Source: Phytoactinopolyspora endophytica (GTDB taxonomy: Bacteria; Actinomycetota; Actinomycetes; Jiangellales; Jiangellaceae). Taken from it: a DNA stretch of 18,531 bases. Position 1 is the stretch's first letter. Every line of letters starts with the position of its first letter. The position numbers and the translations under genes are program-made. The stretch is taken from NCBI RefSeq assembly GCF_004138495.1, contig NZ_ML142853.1, forward strand, positions 319,901 to 338,431. The letters are read 5' to 3'. Shown in pieces: positions 8,120 to 15,853 of the stretch. The notes below the pieces were generated by a model that was not told where the DNA came from, searched no databases, and worked only from the letters and a program-made list of their open reading frames with translations.

Positions 8120-8204
8120 ACCAAGTAGTCGGGTTCCTACGTGGCTCGATCCCGGCACGGTTCCGGATCCGGGGCACGGCAACGCACGCGCTCGCGTACA
8201 CAAA
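8120..8204. other. Spacer between repeat copies 2 and 3
   Basis: This 85-nt non-coding spacer contains the perfect palindrome CCGGATCCGG at 8163-8172. I see no gene or tRNA in it. Together with copies 2 and 3 and the terminator candidates it fills the gene-free stretch 7981-8406. Confidence 0.4.
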
Positions 8205-8312
8205 CGCGAAGGCCAGGTCCCGTCCTCCGGCGGGGGTCCCGGCCTCTACTTCCTATCCACCCAGCGGGCGGCGGCATGTTCGCATCATGACACAGCGAAC
8301 CGAACGGTGTCC
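8205..8312 (+). repeat. Structured repeat element, copy 3
   Basis: This copy has the same orientation as copies 1 and 2, 194 nt after copy 2. Hairpin 1 keeps its inner stem and has one mismatch in the outer stem (AGGCCAGG against CCCGGCCT). Hairpin 2 is weakened (CCACC against GGCGG). Hairpin 3 is intact, GACAC (8289-8293) and GTGTC (8307-8311), again with a 13-nt loop whose sequence differs at four positions from copy 2. Confidence 0.85.
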
Positions 8313-8332
8313 GCCGAATAATGAGGCGTCGA

Positions 8333-8393
8333 CACCAAAGCATCGTTGGTGCACGTCGCAGCTCTGGCCGCCGCGCGCTCGCTCTGAGGCGAG
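8333..8393 (-). terminator. Two hairpins downstream of lhgO, possible terminator
   Basis: Downstream of the lhgO stop, CTCGC/GCGAG (8378-8393, 6-nt loop) is followed by CACCAA/TTGGTG (8333-8351, 7-nt loop). There is no clear T-run. Their position after lhgO and before the repeat region supports a termination role, weakly. Confidence 0.35.
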
Positions 8394-8406
8394 ATGGCGC
8401 TGTCGT

Positions 8407-9726
8407 CTATTCGTCGAGCTCGGCGACGATGTCATCGGCGATGGCCAGTGATGCCGTGGCGGCCGGCGACGGTGCGTTGCGCACGCACAGGACCCGGCCG
8501 CGCCGGCTCGTGCGGAAGTCGTCGACCAGCGTTCCGTCGGCGTCCATCGCCTGCGCGCGGATCCCACCCGGCGCCGGGACGACGTCGTCGACCGTGAGCT
8601 CGGGCACGTACCGACGGGCAGCCCGGACGAACGCACGCCGGCTCATCGAGCCATACACCTCACGCGCGCCCGCTCGCCAGTTCTTTCGCACGAACCGGCG
8701 GAAGCCTCCCCAGCGCACGAGCCTGCCGAGCTCCCCGAGCTCGACGTCGCGTCGCCGGTAGCCTTCGCGCGCCAGCGCCAGCACGGCATTCGGCCCCACC
8801 AGCACGTCACCGTCGACGCCCTTGGTGAGGTGCACACCGAGAAACGGATAGCGCGGATCAGGCACTGGGTAGATCAGCCCTTTGACCAGGTGACGACGGT
8901 CCGGGCGAAGGCGGCCGAACTCACCGCGGAACGGCACGATCCGTGGGAACTCGTCGTCTCCGGCCAGCCGGGCGAGCCGGTCAGCGTGCAACCCGGCACA
9001 GATGATCACGTAGTCGAACGAGTCCATCACCTCGGGCATGGGGTCGTAAGAGGCGGTCAGGGTGGGACGGCTCGTCGATGCTGCGCCCTCCGCCGAACGT
9101 GACTCCCGGCCCAGCCCCGAGGATCGCCGTTGCACATCCACACGGTCGTCGGTGGCGCGCATGTCGACCCGGACCTCAGACGAGCTCTGATGGAAGCCGA
9201 CCACTTCGATGCCGGTGAGCACTTCAGCACCGGCCGCTACGGCATCGTCGAGCATGGCGCGGGCGACGGCGGCGAAGTCGACGACGGCCGTGGTCGGCGA
9301 GTGCAGCCCAGCGACGCCGCGAACGTGCGGCTCGATCTCGGATATGTCCGCGGCGCTCAGCAGCCTGACACCCGGCACTCCGTTGGCCCGCGCCCGCGCG
9401 TGGATGCCGTCCAGCCGACGCCTGTCCCGCTCGTTCAGCGCGATGAGCACCTTGCCGCACTCGTCATAAGCCAGACCGCGTTCTCCGCAGTACTCGCGGA
9501 GCAGTCCGACACCGCGGCGGGCGAAGCGGGCCTTCGCCGAGCCGGGCGTGTAATACAGGCCCGCGTGGACCACGCCACTGTTCCGCCCCGTCTGGTGCAG
9601 TCCCGGCTCCTGTTCCTTCTCCAGGACCGTCACCTTGGCGCTCTCGTCGTGGCGAACGAGCGCTCGCGCGACGGCCGATCCGATGATCCCCGCGCCTATT
9701 ACTGCGTAACGATGTCCAGAACGCAT
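8407..9726 (-). CDS. lhgO: L-2-hydroxyglutarate oxidase, FAD-dependent
   Basis: LhgO oxidises L-2-hydroxyglutarate to 2-oxoglutarate, passing electrons to oxygen or the membrane quinone pool. It belongs to the DAO family of FAD proteins. The 439-aa product opens with a Rossmann motif (VIGAGIIGSA, G11/G13/G16). It then shows TVLEKE, the substrate-site-like QTGRNSGVVHAGLYYTPGS, a PFRGEFGRL segment, and C-terminal PAPGGIRAQAMD. The family is usually about 400 aa; the extra length is a Ser/Arg-rich insert near residues 191-236. ATG 9726 is chosen because the FAD motif follows at once and a G-rich site lies about 10 nt upstream; the in-frame extension beyond it is low-complexity. The gene is divergent from dgt. 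Confidence 0.92.
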   Translation of the reverse strand: MRSGHRYAVIGAGIIGSAVARALVRHDESAKVTVLEKEQEPGLHQTGRNSGVVHAGLYYTPGSAKARFARRGVGLLREYCGERGLAYDECGKVLIALNERDRRRLDGIHARARANGVPGVRLLSAADISEIEPHVRGVAGLHSPTTAVVDFAAVARAMLDDAVAAGAEVLTGIEVVGFHQSSSEVRVDMRATDDRVDVQRRSSGLGRESRSAEGAASTSRPTLTASYDPMPEVMDSFDYVIICAGLHADRLARLAGDDEFPRIVPFRGEFGRLRPDRRHLVKGLIYPVPDPRYPFLGVHLTKGVDGDVLVGPNAVLALAREGYRRRDVELGELGRLVRWGGFRRFVRKNWRAGAREVYGSMSRRAFVRAARRYVPELTVDDVVPAPGGIRAQAMDADGTLVDDFRTSRRGRVLCVRNAPSPAATASLAIADDIVAELDE

Positions 9727-9858
9727 CTGCGTTGCACCCCCTGCCCGCTCATTGTCGCAGAACCACGGCACGACGACGGACGACGATGGGAGGGACCGAT
9801 GGTCGACGACGTGCCGGCGGGGCGATCGTGCACCCGGACGCCCCACGTACCCAAGGGA

Positions 9859-9864
9859 TAGTCT
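9859..9864 (+). promoter_or_regulatory. Probable -10 element for leaderless dgt
   Basis: TAGTCT fits TAnnnT and ends 8 nt before the dgt ATG, the same arrangement as at dnaG. There is no well-spaced Shine-Dalgarno sequence (AAGGGA lies too far upstream). Confidence 0.4.
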
Positions 9865-9872
9865 CGGCACTG

Positions 9873-11102
9873 ATGAACGGATACGACGTCGCCGATCGGG
9901 AGCGGTGGGCCCGCGAGCCCGAGAAACGCTCCTCGCGCACGGATTTCGAGCGTGACCGCGCGCGCGTGCTCCACGCCGCGTCGTTGCGTCGGCTCGCCGC
10001 CAAGACGCAGGTCGTCTCACCGGGTAGCGACGACTTCGTCCGTAACCGCCTCACTCACTCGCTGGAGGTGGCGCAGGTCGGGCGCGAGCTCGGGAAGGCG
10101 CTCGGCTGCGACCCCGATGTGGTCGACACCGCCTGCCTCGCCCATGACCTCGGGCATCCGCCCTTCGGACACAACGGCGAAGAGGCACTCGACAAGGTCA
10201 CGGTCGAGATCGGCGGTTTCGAGGGCAACGCTCAGACACTGCGCCTGCTGAGCCGGCTCGAGGCCAAAGCGGCACACCCGGATGGCCGGTCCGCCGGGCT
10301 CAATCTCACCCGGGCCAGCCTCGACGCAGCCACCAAGTATCCATGGCGCCGCGGCACCGTCCACCCGAAGAAGTTCGGTGTCTACGACGACGACATGGAG
10401 GTCTTCGGCTGGCTGCGCATGGGCGCGCCGGATCAGCGACGCTGCCTCGAAGCGCAGGTGATGGACTTCGCCGACGACGTCGCCTACTGCGTGCACGACG
10501 TCGAGGACGCGATCGTGGGCGGCTGGCTGGAGCCGTCGCAGGTGCTGGACCTGGCCGACGAACGCCGGCGATTCTCCGAGCTGACCCGGTCGTGGTATCT
10601 GCCCGACGCGTCGACCGACGAGATCCTGGAGACACTCGACCGGCTCCGATCCAGCCCATTCTGGGTCGACACATACGACGGTCGTCGTTCTTCGCTGGCC
10701 GCACTCAAGGACATGACCAGCCACCTCATCGGCCGGTTCAGCGAGCACGCCCAGCGGGCGACGCACGAGACCTACGGGGGCGGCCGCCTCACCCGGTACG
10801 CGGCGGATCTGTGTGTCCCGCGGGAGACCCGGCTCGAGGTAGGCACCCTCAAAGGGTTGGCGGCCACGTACGTCATGACGTCGCGGGGCCGCGCGGAGAC
10901 CTACGGCGACCAGCGAGCCGTCGTCGAGGAGCTGGTCGACCTGCTGCGCCGACGTTCCCCCGAAGCGCTGGAGCCACCGTTCCGCGATGACTGGGACAAC
11001 GCGCCAGACGAGGGTGCCCGGCTACGCGTCATCGTGGACCAGGTCGCGTCATTGACCGATGCGTCCGCATACCTCCTGACCTCACGGCTGAAGGGGACAT
11101 GA
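9873..11102 (+). CDS. dgt: Deoxyguanosinetriphosphate triphosphohydrolase-like protein
   Basis: Members of this HD-domain family hydrolyse dNTPs to the nucleoside and triphosphate, limiting dNTP pools. The 409-aa product shows the N-terminal FERDRARVLHAASLRRLAAK signature. The metal-binding HD motif follows as H62 (RLTHSLEVAQ) and H91-D92 (CLAHDLGHPPFGHNGE). VMDFADDVAYCVHDVEDA supplies the later conserved Asp. ATG 9873 starts just before YDVADRERW, where homology begins, and follows a -10-like TAGTCT; the longer open frame upstream lacks similarity. The gene is divergent from lhgO across 146 nt and convergent with the 58-aa gene. Genes of this type often neighbour dnaG in actinobacteria. Confidence 0.95.
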   Translation: MNGYDVADRERWAREPEKRSSRTDFERDRARVLHAASLRRLAAKTQVVSPGSDDFVRNRLTHSLEVAQVGRELGKALGCDPDVVDTACLAHDLGHPPFGHNGEEALDKVTVEIGGFEGNAQTLRLLSRLEAKAAHPDGRSAGLNLTRASLDAATKYPWRRGTVHPKKFGVYDDDMEVFGWLRMGAPDQRRCLEAQVMDFADDVAYCVHDVEDAIVGGWLEPSQVLDLADERRRFSELTRSWYLPDASTDEILETLDRLRSSPFWVDTYDGRRSSLAALKDMTSHLIGRFSEHAQRATHETYGGGRLTRYAADLCVPRETRLEVGTLKGLAATYVMTSRGRAETYGDQRAVVEELVDLLRRRSPEALEPPFRDDWDNAPDEGARLRVIVDQVASLTDASAYLLTSRLKGT

Positions 11103-11108
11103 GGCACA

Positions 11109-11130
11109 GCCGCGCTCAGCTCAGCGCGGC
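11109..11130. terminator. Bidirectional hairpin between dgt and the 58-aa gene
   Basis: The perfect 8-bp arms GCCGCGCT and AGCGCGGC flank a 6-nt loop, 6 nt after the dgt stop. The right arm overlaps the stop of the convergent small gene. There is no T-run, but the placement between convergent genes fits a shared terminator. Confidence 0.6.
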
Positions 11131-11297
11131 GGGTACTCGTCCTTGAGTCTCTCGGCACCTTCCTTGGCATCGGCTGGTGTGTACTGTCCTTTACTTGTCT
11201 TCTCCAGCTTCTCGTCGTCGCTCATCTCGTCCACGGATTCCTCTTCTGGACGTTCGACGTTGCCCGCAGCATGCTTGCCTTTGTACTTGCCGCCCAT
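11121..11297 (-). CDS. Small charged protein, 58 aa, unknown function
   Basis: This short frame reads MGGKYKGKHAAG, then an acidic middle (EEESVDEMSDDEKLEK), then GQYTPADAKEGAERLKDEYP and stop. A strong ribosome site AAGGAGG lies 5 nt before the second of two tandem ATGs, so the start is placed at 11297 (alternative 11300). It has no hydrophobic segment or cysteine. The high Lys/Asp/Glu content suggests a soluble, possibly disordered protein. I do not recognise a family. The perfect ribosome site and ordinary codon use support a real gene. Confidence 0.65.
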   Translation of the reverse strand: MGGKYKGKHAAGNVERPEEESVDEMSDDEKLEKTSKGQYTPADAKEGAERLKDEYPPR

Positions 11298-11405
11298 CAT
11301 TGCCTCCTTGCCGAGTCAACGAGATGGTTCGCCCATGCCTTATCCCGCCCGCGGAATTTCACACCTAGCGGTCCGTGCACGTCGGGCGACGCGGCTCACC
11401 ACACA

Positions 11406-12212
11406 TCACGACGGCTGGCATTGCGGACACAAGACGGTCCGGCGTCCACCGACCGGCTTGTGCCGGAGCCGCGTCCCGCAGCGTGGACACTCACCGTCGG
11501 CCTGGTCCCGGTGCCCGGTCAGCCATGAACGCCGGTCCGGCACCCTACCTGTCGGCTCCGCGCTGCGTATGACCTTTAGCATGGTGCTGTAAAGCTGTCG
11601 GCACTCCTCGGCGGAGAGGCCCCCCGCGGACCGCGCCGGGTGGATCCGTGCCTGCCAGAGGATCTCGTCGGCGAGCAGGTTGCCCAGGCCCGCCACGACG
11701 GACTGATCGATCAGCGCGGGCTTGATCCGTCGCCGCGTGGCTCCCACCCGTTCCCGGAACTCGTCGCGGCTGATCGCGGCAGCATCCGGCCCGGTGTCCT
11801 GCAGCAGGGCGTCGACCTGTCCGTCGTCGCCGGCCAGTCTCACGCCTTGAAGCTTGCGCATATCCCGGAAACGCAGCTCTCCGTCGTCGGTGGTGAAGAC
11901 GAGCCGGTCGTGCTTGTGCCGTTCGCCGCCTTCGTCCGGCGACCAGACCAGCGCACCGGTCATGCCGAAGTGGAAGACGAGGCTGGGTTCGTCCGAACGG
12001 TGCCGGCGCCCTGGCTCGCGCAGCGGCGACACCAGCCACTTGCCGTGCCGGCGGGGCTTGCCGAACGCACGCCCGGTCACCGCGTCCCGTACGGCACGGG
12101 CGCTGGTGTCACGCAGCACCCCATTGTCGAGCACGTCGACATCCTCGACCCGACGCCCGCCCGCACGATCCAGGACCCGGCTGAAACCTTCGACATCCGG
12201 CAGCTCTGGCAT
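11406..12212 (-). CDS. Fpg/Nei-family DNA glycosylase
   Basis: These enzymes excise oxidised bases (8-oxoguanine, formamidopyrimidines or oxidised pyrimidines) and nick the abasic site. The 268-aa protein begins MPELPDVE, so P2 is the catalytic imino nucleophile after Met removal and E3 is the acid. K58 (HGKWL) is the conserved beta-site lysine. The helix-two-turn-helix contains QSVVAGLGNLLADEILW (about 170-186). A zinc finger with C242, C245, C262 and C265 ends the protein. The start at 12212 is fixed by the need for Pro at position 2. Whether it is Fpg (MutM) or Nei type is not settled from the sequence alone, so no symbol is given. A palindromic repeat lies immediately upstream. Confidence 0.93.
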   Translation of the reverse strand: MPELPDVEGFSRVLDRAGGRRVEDVDVLDNGVLRDTSARAVRDAVTGRAFGKPRRHGKWLVSPLREPGRRHRSDEPSLVFHFGMTGALVWSPDEGGERHKHDRLVFTTDDGELRFRDMRKLQGVRLAGDDGQVDALLQDTGPDAAAISRDEFRERVGATRRRIKPALIDQSVVAGLGNLLADEILWQARIHPARSAGGLSAEECRQLYSTMLKVIRSAEPTGRVPDRRSWLTGHRDQADGECPRCGTRLRHKPVGGRRTVLCPQCQPS

Positions 12213-12232
12213 ATATACGCCCATACCCAAAG

Positions 12233-12294
12233 CGCCCATGATCATCAACCGGTAGACGGACCATGACCGGCGCAATCGTTGATGATCATGGGCG
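12233..12294 (-). repeat. ATGATCAT-type inverted repeat, copy A
   Basis: Perfect 17-bp arms, CGCCCATGATCATCAAC (12233-12249) and GTTGATGATCATGGGCG (12278-12294), surround exactly 28 nt. Each arm itself contains the palindrome ATGATCAT. The element begins 8 nt beyond the aceB stop and ends 20 nt before the fpg-like start, so it may act as a terminator. Its family resemblance to 17291-17346 argues for a dispersed repeat. Confidence 0.85.
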
Positions 12295-12302
12295 GTCGGG
12301 TG

Positions 12303-14036
12303 TCAGATGTAGGAGGCGTAGGCGGGGATGGTGAGGAAGGTCGGGTAGTCCGGAGCCAGGGCCACCTGCTCGAAGAGCTCGCGCGCCTGCTCCACCCGGC
12401 TTCTGCGGGCTTGATCGTCGTCGCCCACCTCGTCGAGCAGTTTCGTCGTCTCCTCGGCGACCATGTCCGCCACCAGCCCGTGCGTGATGAGCGTGCCGTC
12501 TTCGATGACCGCCTCGGCGTTGATCCACTGCCAGATCTGCGAGCGGGAGATCTCCGCGGTAGCGGCGTCCTCCATCAGGCCGAATATCCCGACCGCACCA
12601 CGACCGCTCAGCCACGCTTCCAGGTAGCGCAGCGCCACCGCGATGTTGGTCCGCAGCCCCGCCTCAGTGATCCGGCCCGGTGTCTCCTCGACCCGCAACA
12701 GGTCGGCGGCGCGGACGTCGACGTCCTCGCGCAACCGCTCCAGCTGGTTGGGGCGGTCTCCCAGTATCTCGTCGAAGACCTCACGGACCGAGTCGACCAT
12801 GCCGGGGTGCGCCACCCACGAACCGTCGAAGCCGTCGCCCGCCTCCCTGCCCTTGTCCTCGCGGACCTTCTCGAAGACCTCCGCGTTCGCCTCCGCGTCC
12901 TTGGATGGGATGAACGCCGACATCCCGCCGATGGCGTGTGCGCCGCGCCGGTGGCACGTGCGCACCAGCAGTTCGGTGTACGCACGCATGAACGGAACGG
13001 TCATCGTGACGGCGGCACGGTCCGGGAGCACGAAGCGGCCTCCGCGGGTCCGGAAGTTCTTGATCAGGCTGAAGATGTAGTCCCATCGGCCGGCGTTCAA
13101 GCCCGACGAATGCTCTCGCAGCTCATACAGGATCTCCTCCATCTCGAACGCGGCCGTGATCGTCTCGATCAACACGGTCGCGCGGATCGTCCCGACCGGC
13201 AGCCCCAGAGCTTCCTGGGCGAACCGGAAGACGTCGTTCCACAGCCGCGCTTCCAGGTGGTTCTCCAGCTTGGGCAAGTAGAAATACGGCCCGACGCCGC
13301 GTTGTAGCAGCTCGTGGGCATTGTGGAAGAAGTACAGCCCGAAGTCGACCAGCGCGCCCACCATCGGTTCGCCGGGTGGGTGCCCGGACGTCGAATCCGG
13401 CCCTGGACGGTCGTCGGGGCGCTGTGCCGCCACCGGCGGGCCTTCACGACGGGCAAGCGAGCCGTCGTGGTCCTCGGCAGGGACGTACCGCAGATGCTTC
13501 TCGGTCAGGTGCCAGCCACGGGGCCGGACGACGATGGTCGGGGTCGATGTGGTCTCCGCCAGCTCGTACCGCTTGCCTTCCGGGCTGGTGTAGTCGATGG
13601 TGCGGCGGATCGCGTCGTGCAGGTTCACCTGCCCATCGACGACGTTCGTCCAGTGCGGCGTGTTCGCGTCCTCGAAGTCGGCGAGCCAGACTTTCGCACC
13701 CGAGTTGAGCGCGTTGATCGTCATCTTGCGCTCGGTCGGCCCGGTGATCTCGACCCGGCGGTCCTCCAGACCGGGTGCGGGCGGCGCTACCCGCCAGGCG
13801 GTGTTCTCCCGGATGGCGCGCGTATCGGTGCGGAACTCCGGGTCCTGGCCGCCCGTGATCCGGTGCCGGCGCCGCTGCCGCATCGCCAGCAGGTCGGCCC
13901 GTGGCCCGGCGAAGCGCACGTGCAGCTCAGCGAGGAACGCGAGGGCCTCCGGCGTCAGGATCTCGTCCTGCCGGTAGACCTCCGGTCCGGCGACCTCCAC
14001 CCGTCCGGTCGCTTCCACCGTCGCCGAGTTCCCCAT
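12303..14036 (-). CDS. aceB: Malate synthase A (glyoxylate shunt)
   Basis: AceB condenses glyoxylate with acetyl-CoA to give malate, the second shunt step. The 577-aa protein shows [17 protein letters not shown], catalytic-Arg motif RPRGWHL (R173), Mg-binding E291 (VLIETI) and D319 (GRWDYIFS), and the C-terminal [19 protein letters not shown] with the catalytic Asp. Residues about 187-222 are an unusual Pro/Asp/Gly-rich insert just before [19 protein letters not shown] 14036 is chosen because GGGAG lies 6 nt upstream and homology starts soon after. The frame is open back to ATG 14213 and GTG 14246, which would add 59 or 70 low-complexity residues. The gene follows aceA on the same strand. Confidence 0.95.
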   Translation of the reverse strand: MGNSATVEATGRVEVAGPEVYRQDEILTPEALAFLAELHVRFAGPRADLLAMRQRRRHRITGGQDPEFRTDTRAIRENTAWRVAPPAPGLEDRRVEITGPTERKMTINALNSGAKVWLADFEDANTPHWTNVVDGQVNLHDAIRRTIDYTSPEGKRYELAETTSTPTIVVRPRGWHLTEKHLRYVPAEDHDGSLARREGPPVAAQRPDDRPGPDSTSGHPPGEPMVGALVDFGLYFFHNAHELLQRGVGPYFYLPKLENHLEARLWNDVFRFAQEALGLPVGTIRATVLIETITAAFEMEEILYELREHSSGLNAGRWDYIFSLIKNFRTRGGRFVLPDRAAVTMTVPFMRAYTELLVRTCHRRGAHAIGGMSAFIPSKDAEANAEVFEKVREDKGREAGDGFDGSWVAHPGMVDSVREVFDEILGDRPNQLERLREDVDVRAADLLRVEETPGRITEAGLRTNIAVALRYLEAWLSGRGAVGIFGLMEDAATAEISRSQIWQWINAEAVIEDGTLITHGLVADMVAEETTKLLDEVGDDDQARRSRVEQARELFEQVALAPDYPTFLTIPAYASYI

Positions 14037-14300
14037 CCTCGTCTCCCGTGCGCTCCCCGGCTCGCCAGTCGCCGGTTCAGCGGCCCGCGCGTCTCCCGTG
14101 GCCGGGCCCGGACCATCACCCCGGTGTGACCGGGTCTCCCGCGTACTCGGGCCCGTCATGACGTCGCCTGTGGTCAACCCTGAAGTCATATCCTCCACGT
14201 CCTTGTCATCCATCACCGGTTGCTCCGGTCTCTTGTGCCGGTTCACTCTTGTCTCTCATTCGGGTCCACCGCGTGGCCGACCGCGTCCAGCGCGGGGCCG
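14037..14300 (-). other. aceA-aceB spacer, or N-terminal extension of AceB
   Basis: The 264-nt stretch is open in the aceB frame for its first 210 nt but reads as Gly/Thr/Arg-rich low complexity. A short hairpin, CCGCG (14281-14285) with CGCGG (14291-14295), follows the aceA stop and could reduce transcription into aceB. I see no separate gene. Confidence 0.4.
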
Positions 14301-15641
14301 TCAGTGAAACTGCTCCTGCTCCGTCGACCCCTGCAGCGCGACGGTCTCGCCGTCAGGATTCAAGGTGGCCGACACCAGGTCGAAGTACCCCGTGCCCACT
14401 TCGCGCTGATGCTTGACCCCGGTGTAACCCCGGCTCTCGGCGTCGAACTCGCGCTGTTGCAGCTGAACGTAGGCGCTCATTCCGTCCTTCGCATACCCCT
14501 GAGCAAGCTCGAACATGCCGTAGTTGAGCTGGTGGAACCCGGCGAGGGTGATGAACTGGAAGCGATAGCCCATGGCGCCCAGCTCGCGCTGGAACCCCGC
14601 GATGGTCTCGTCGTCGAGGTGCGCTTTCCAGTTGAACGACGGCGAGCAGTTGTACGCGAGCATCTTGCCTGGGTATCGCTCGTGGACCGCCTCGGCGACC
14701 TGTCGTGCCAGGCCGAGATCCGGAGTTCCGGTCTCGACCCAGATCAGGTCCGCGTACGGCGCATAGGCCAGCGCCCGGGCGACCACTGTGGCGACCCCCG
14801 GCGTCGTTCGGAAGAACCCTTCTCCGCTCCGCCCGCCGGTCAGGAACTCCTGGTCGCGCGGATCGACGTCGCTGGTGATGAGCTTGGCCGCCAACGCGTC
14901 GGTCCGGGCGACCAGCACCGTCGGGACACCGGCGACGTCGGCCGCCAGCCGCGCCGCATTCAGCGTCCGGACATGCTGGGCTGTCGGGACCAGCACCTTG
15001 CCGCCGAGATGCCCGCACTTCTTCTCCGAGGCCAGCTGGTCCTCGTAGTGGACGCCGGCGGCTCCGGCCGCGATCAACGCCTTGGCCAGTTCGAAGGCGT
15101 TGAGCGAACCGCCGAAGCCCGCCTCGGCATCAGCGACGATCGGCGCCAGCCAGTCCACGCCAGGATCGACCCCCTCGGAGAAGGTGATCTCGTCGGCGCG
15201 CAGCAAGGCGTTGTTGATCCGGCGGACCACCGTCGGGACCGAGTTCACCGGATACAGGCTCTGATCCGGATAGGTCTGGCCCGAGGTGTTCCCGTCGGCC
15301 GCGACCTGCCAGCCGGAGAGGTAGATCGCCTCCAGCCCGCCTCGCACCATCTGGACCGCCTGGTTACCGGTGATGGCACCGAGTGCATGCACGTAGTCCC
15401 GGGAGTGCAGCAGCTCCCACAGCCGTTCCGCGCCGCGCCGCGCGAGCGTGTGTTCCTCGCGCACGGTGCCACGGAGCCGGACCACGTCCTCGGCGGTGTA
15501 GGTCCGTTCGATCCCCGCCCATCGCGGGTCGGTGTCCCACTCTCGTTTCAGCTGCGCCGCCTCCGCGGCGAGCCGATCCTGGGGCGTGCCGTCGCCGTTC
15601 CGTGTCGCCTCGTCGTGCTGTCTGTCGAGTGCAACCGTCAT
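14301..15641 (-). CDS. aceA: Isocitrate lyase (glyoxylate shunt)
   Basis: AceA splits isocitrate into succinate and glyoxylate, allowing growth on acetate or fatty acids. The 446-aa product has the expected family length. It carries the catalytic loop [12 protein letters not shown] with nucleophile C209, the [10 protein letters not shown] and [15 protein letters not shown] substrate/Mg motifs, LVARTDA, and [13 protein letters not shown] 15641 is preferred because AAGGAG lies 6 nt upstream; another in-frame ATG at 15659 lacks a site. The gene precedes aceB on the same strand and is divergent from the ScfR-type regulator, a layout that implies acetate- or fatty-acyl-responsive control. Confidence 0.97.
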   Translation of the reverse strand: MTVALDRQHDEATRNGDGTPQDRLAAEAAQLKREWDTDPRWAGIERTYTAEDVVRLRGTVREEHTLARRGAERLWELLHSRDYVHALGAITGNQAVQMVRGGLEAIYLSGWQVAADGNTSGQTYPDQSLYPVNSVPTVVRRINNALLRADEITFSEGVDPGVDWLAPIVADAEAGFGGSLNAFELAKALIAAGAAGVHYEDQLASEKKCGHLGGKVLVPTAQHVRTLNAARLAADVAGVPTVLVARTDALAAKLITSDVDPRDQEFLTGGRSGEGFFRTTPGVATVVARALAYAPYADLIWVETGTPDLGLARQVAEAVHERYPGKMLAYNCSPSFNWKAHLDDETIAGFQRELGAMGYRFQFITLAGFHQLNYGMFELAQGYAKDGMSAYVQLQQREFDAESRGYTGVKHQREVGTGYFDLVSATLNPDGETVALQGSTEQEQFH

Positions 15642-15853
15642 GCTCTGCTCCTTGGTCATCGCGACGGCCGGTCCGCCACAGAACCGCCGGCCCACGGCGA
15701 CGGACCAGAGGCCGTTCGCCCTGCGCCACGGATGGAGACCTGCCGTCGAACATTTGGCATATAGACACCATGTGCGGTTGGGAACAGGCTCTTCCAGAGA
15801 TACGCTCTGTGAAATATCGTCGTTCTTCACCTATCGAGAAGAATGGGCTTTCC
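15642..15853. promoter_or_regulatory. Divergent control region between aceA and the ScfR regulator
   Basis: This 212-nt divergent intergenic region must hold both promoters. On the minus strand TATATG (15758-15763) could be an aceA -10, giving a leader of about 110 nt. The overlapping plus-strand GAACATTTGGCAT (15748-15760) partly resembles the TTTGC-centred sites bound by corynebacterial RamB, but the match is weak. No strong inverted repeat is seen. Confidence 0.35.

Noticed and set aside
6284..8124. Minus-strand frames through repeat copies 1 and 2 that share a GTEVEAGTP...DPAFAL peptide
   Set aside because: The similarity only reflects the DNA repeat. The equivalent frame in copy 3 has a stop, and the differences between copies 1 and 2 change amino acids, so there is no coding constraint.
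8130..8160. tRNA-like GGCTCGATCCC near repeat copy 2
   Set aside because: The flanking bases do not pair as a T-arm and there is no acceptor, D or anticodon arm.
7178..8312. CRISPR array
   Set aside because: Only three long, internally structured copies with unequal spacing (725 and 85 nt), and no cas genes in the window.
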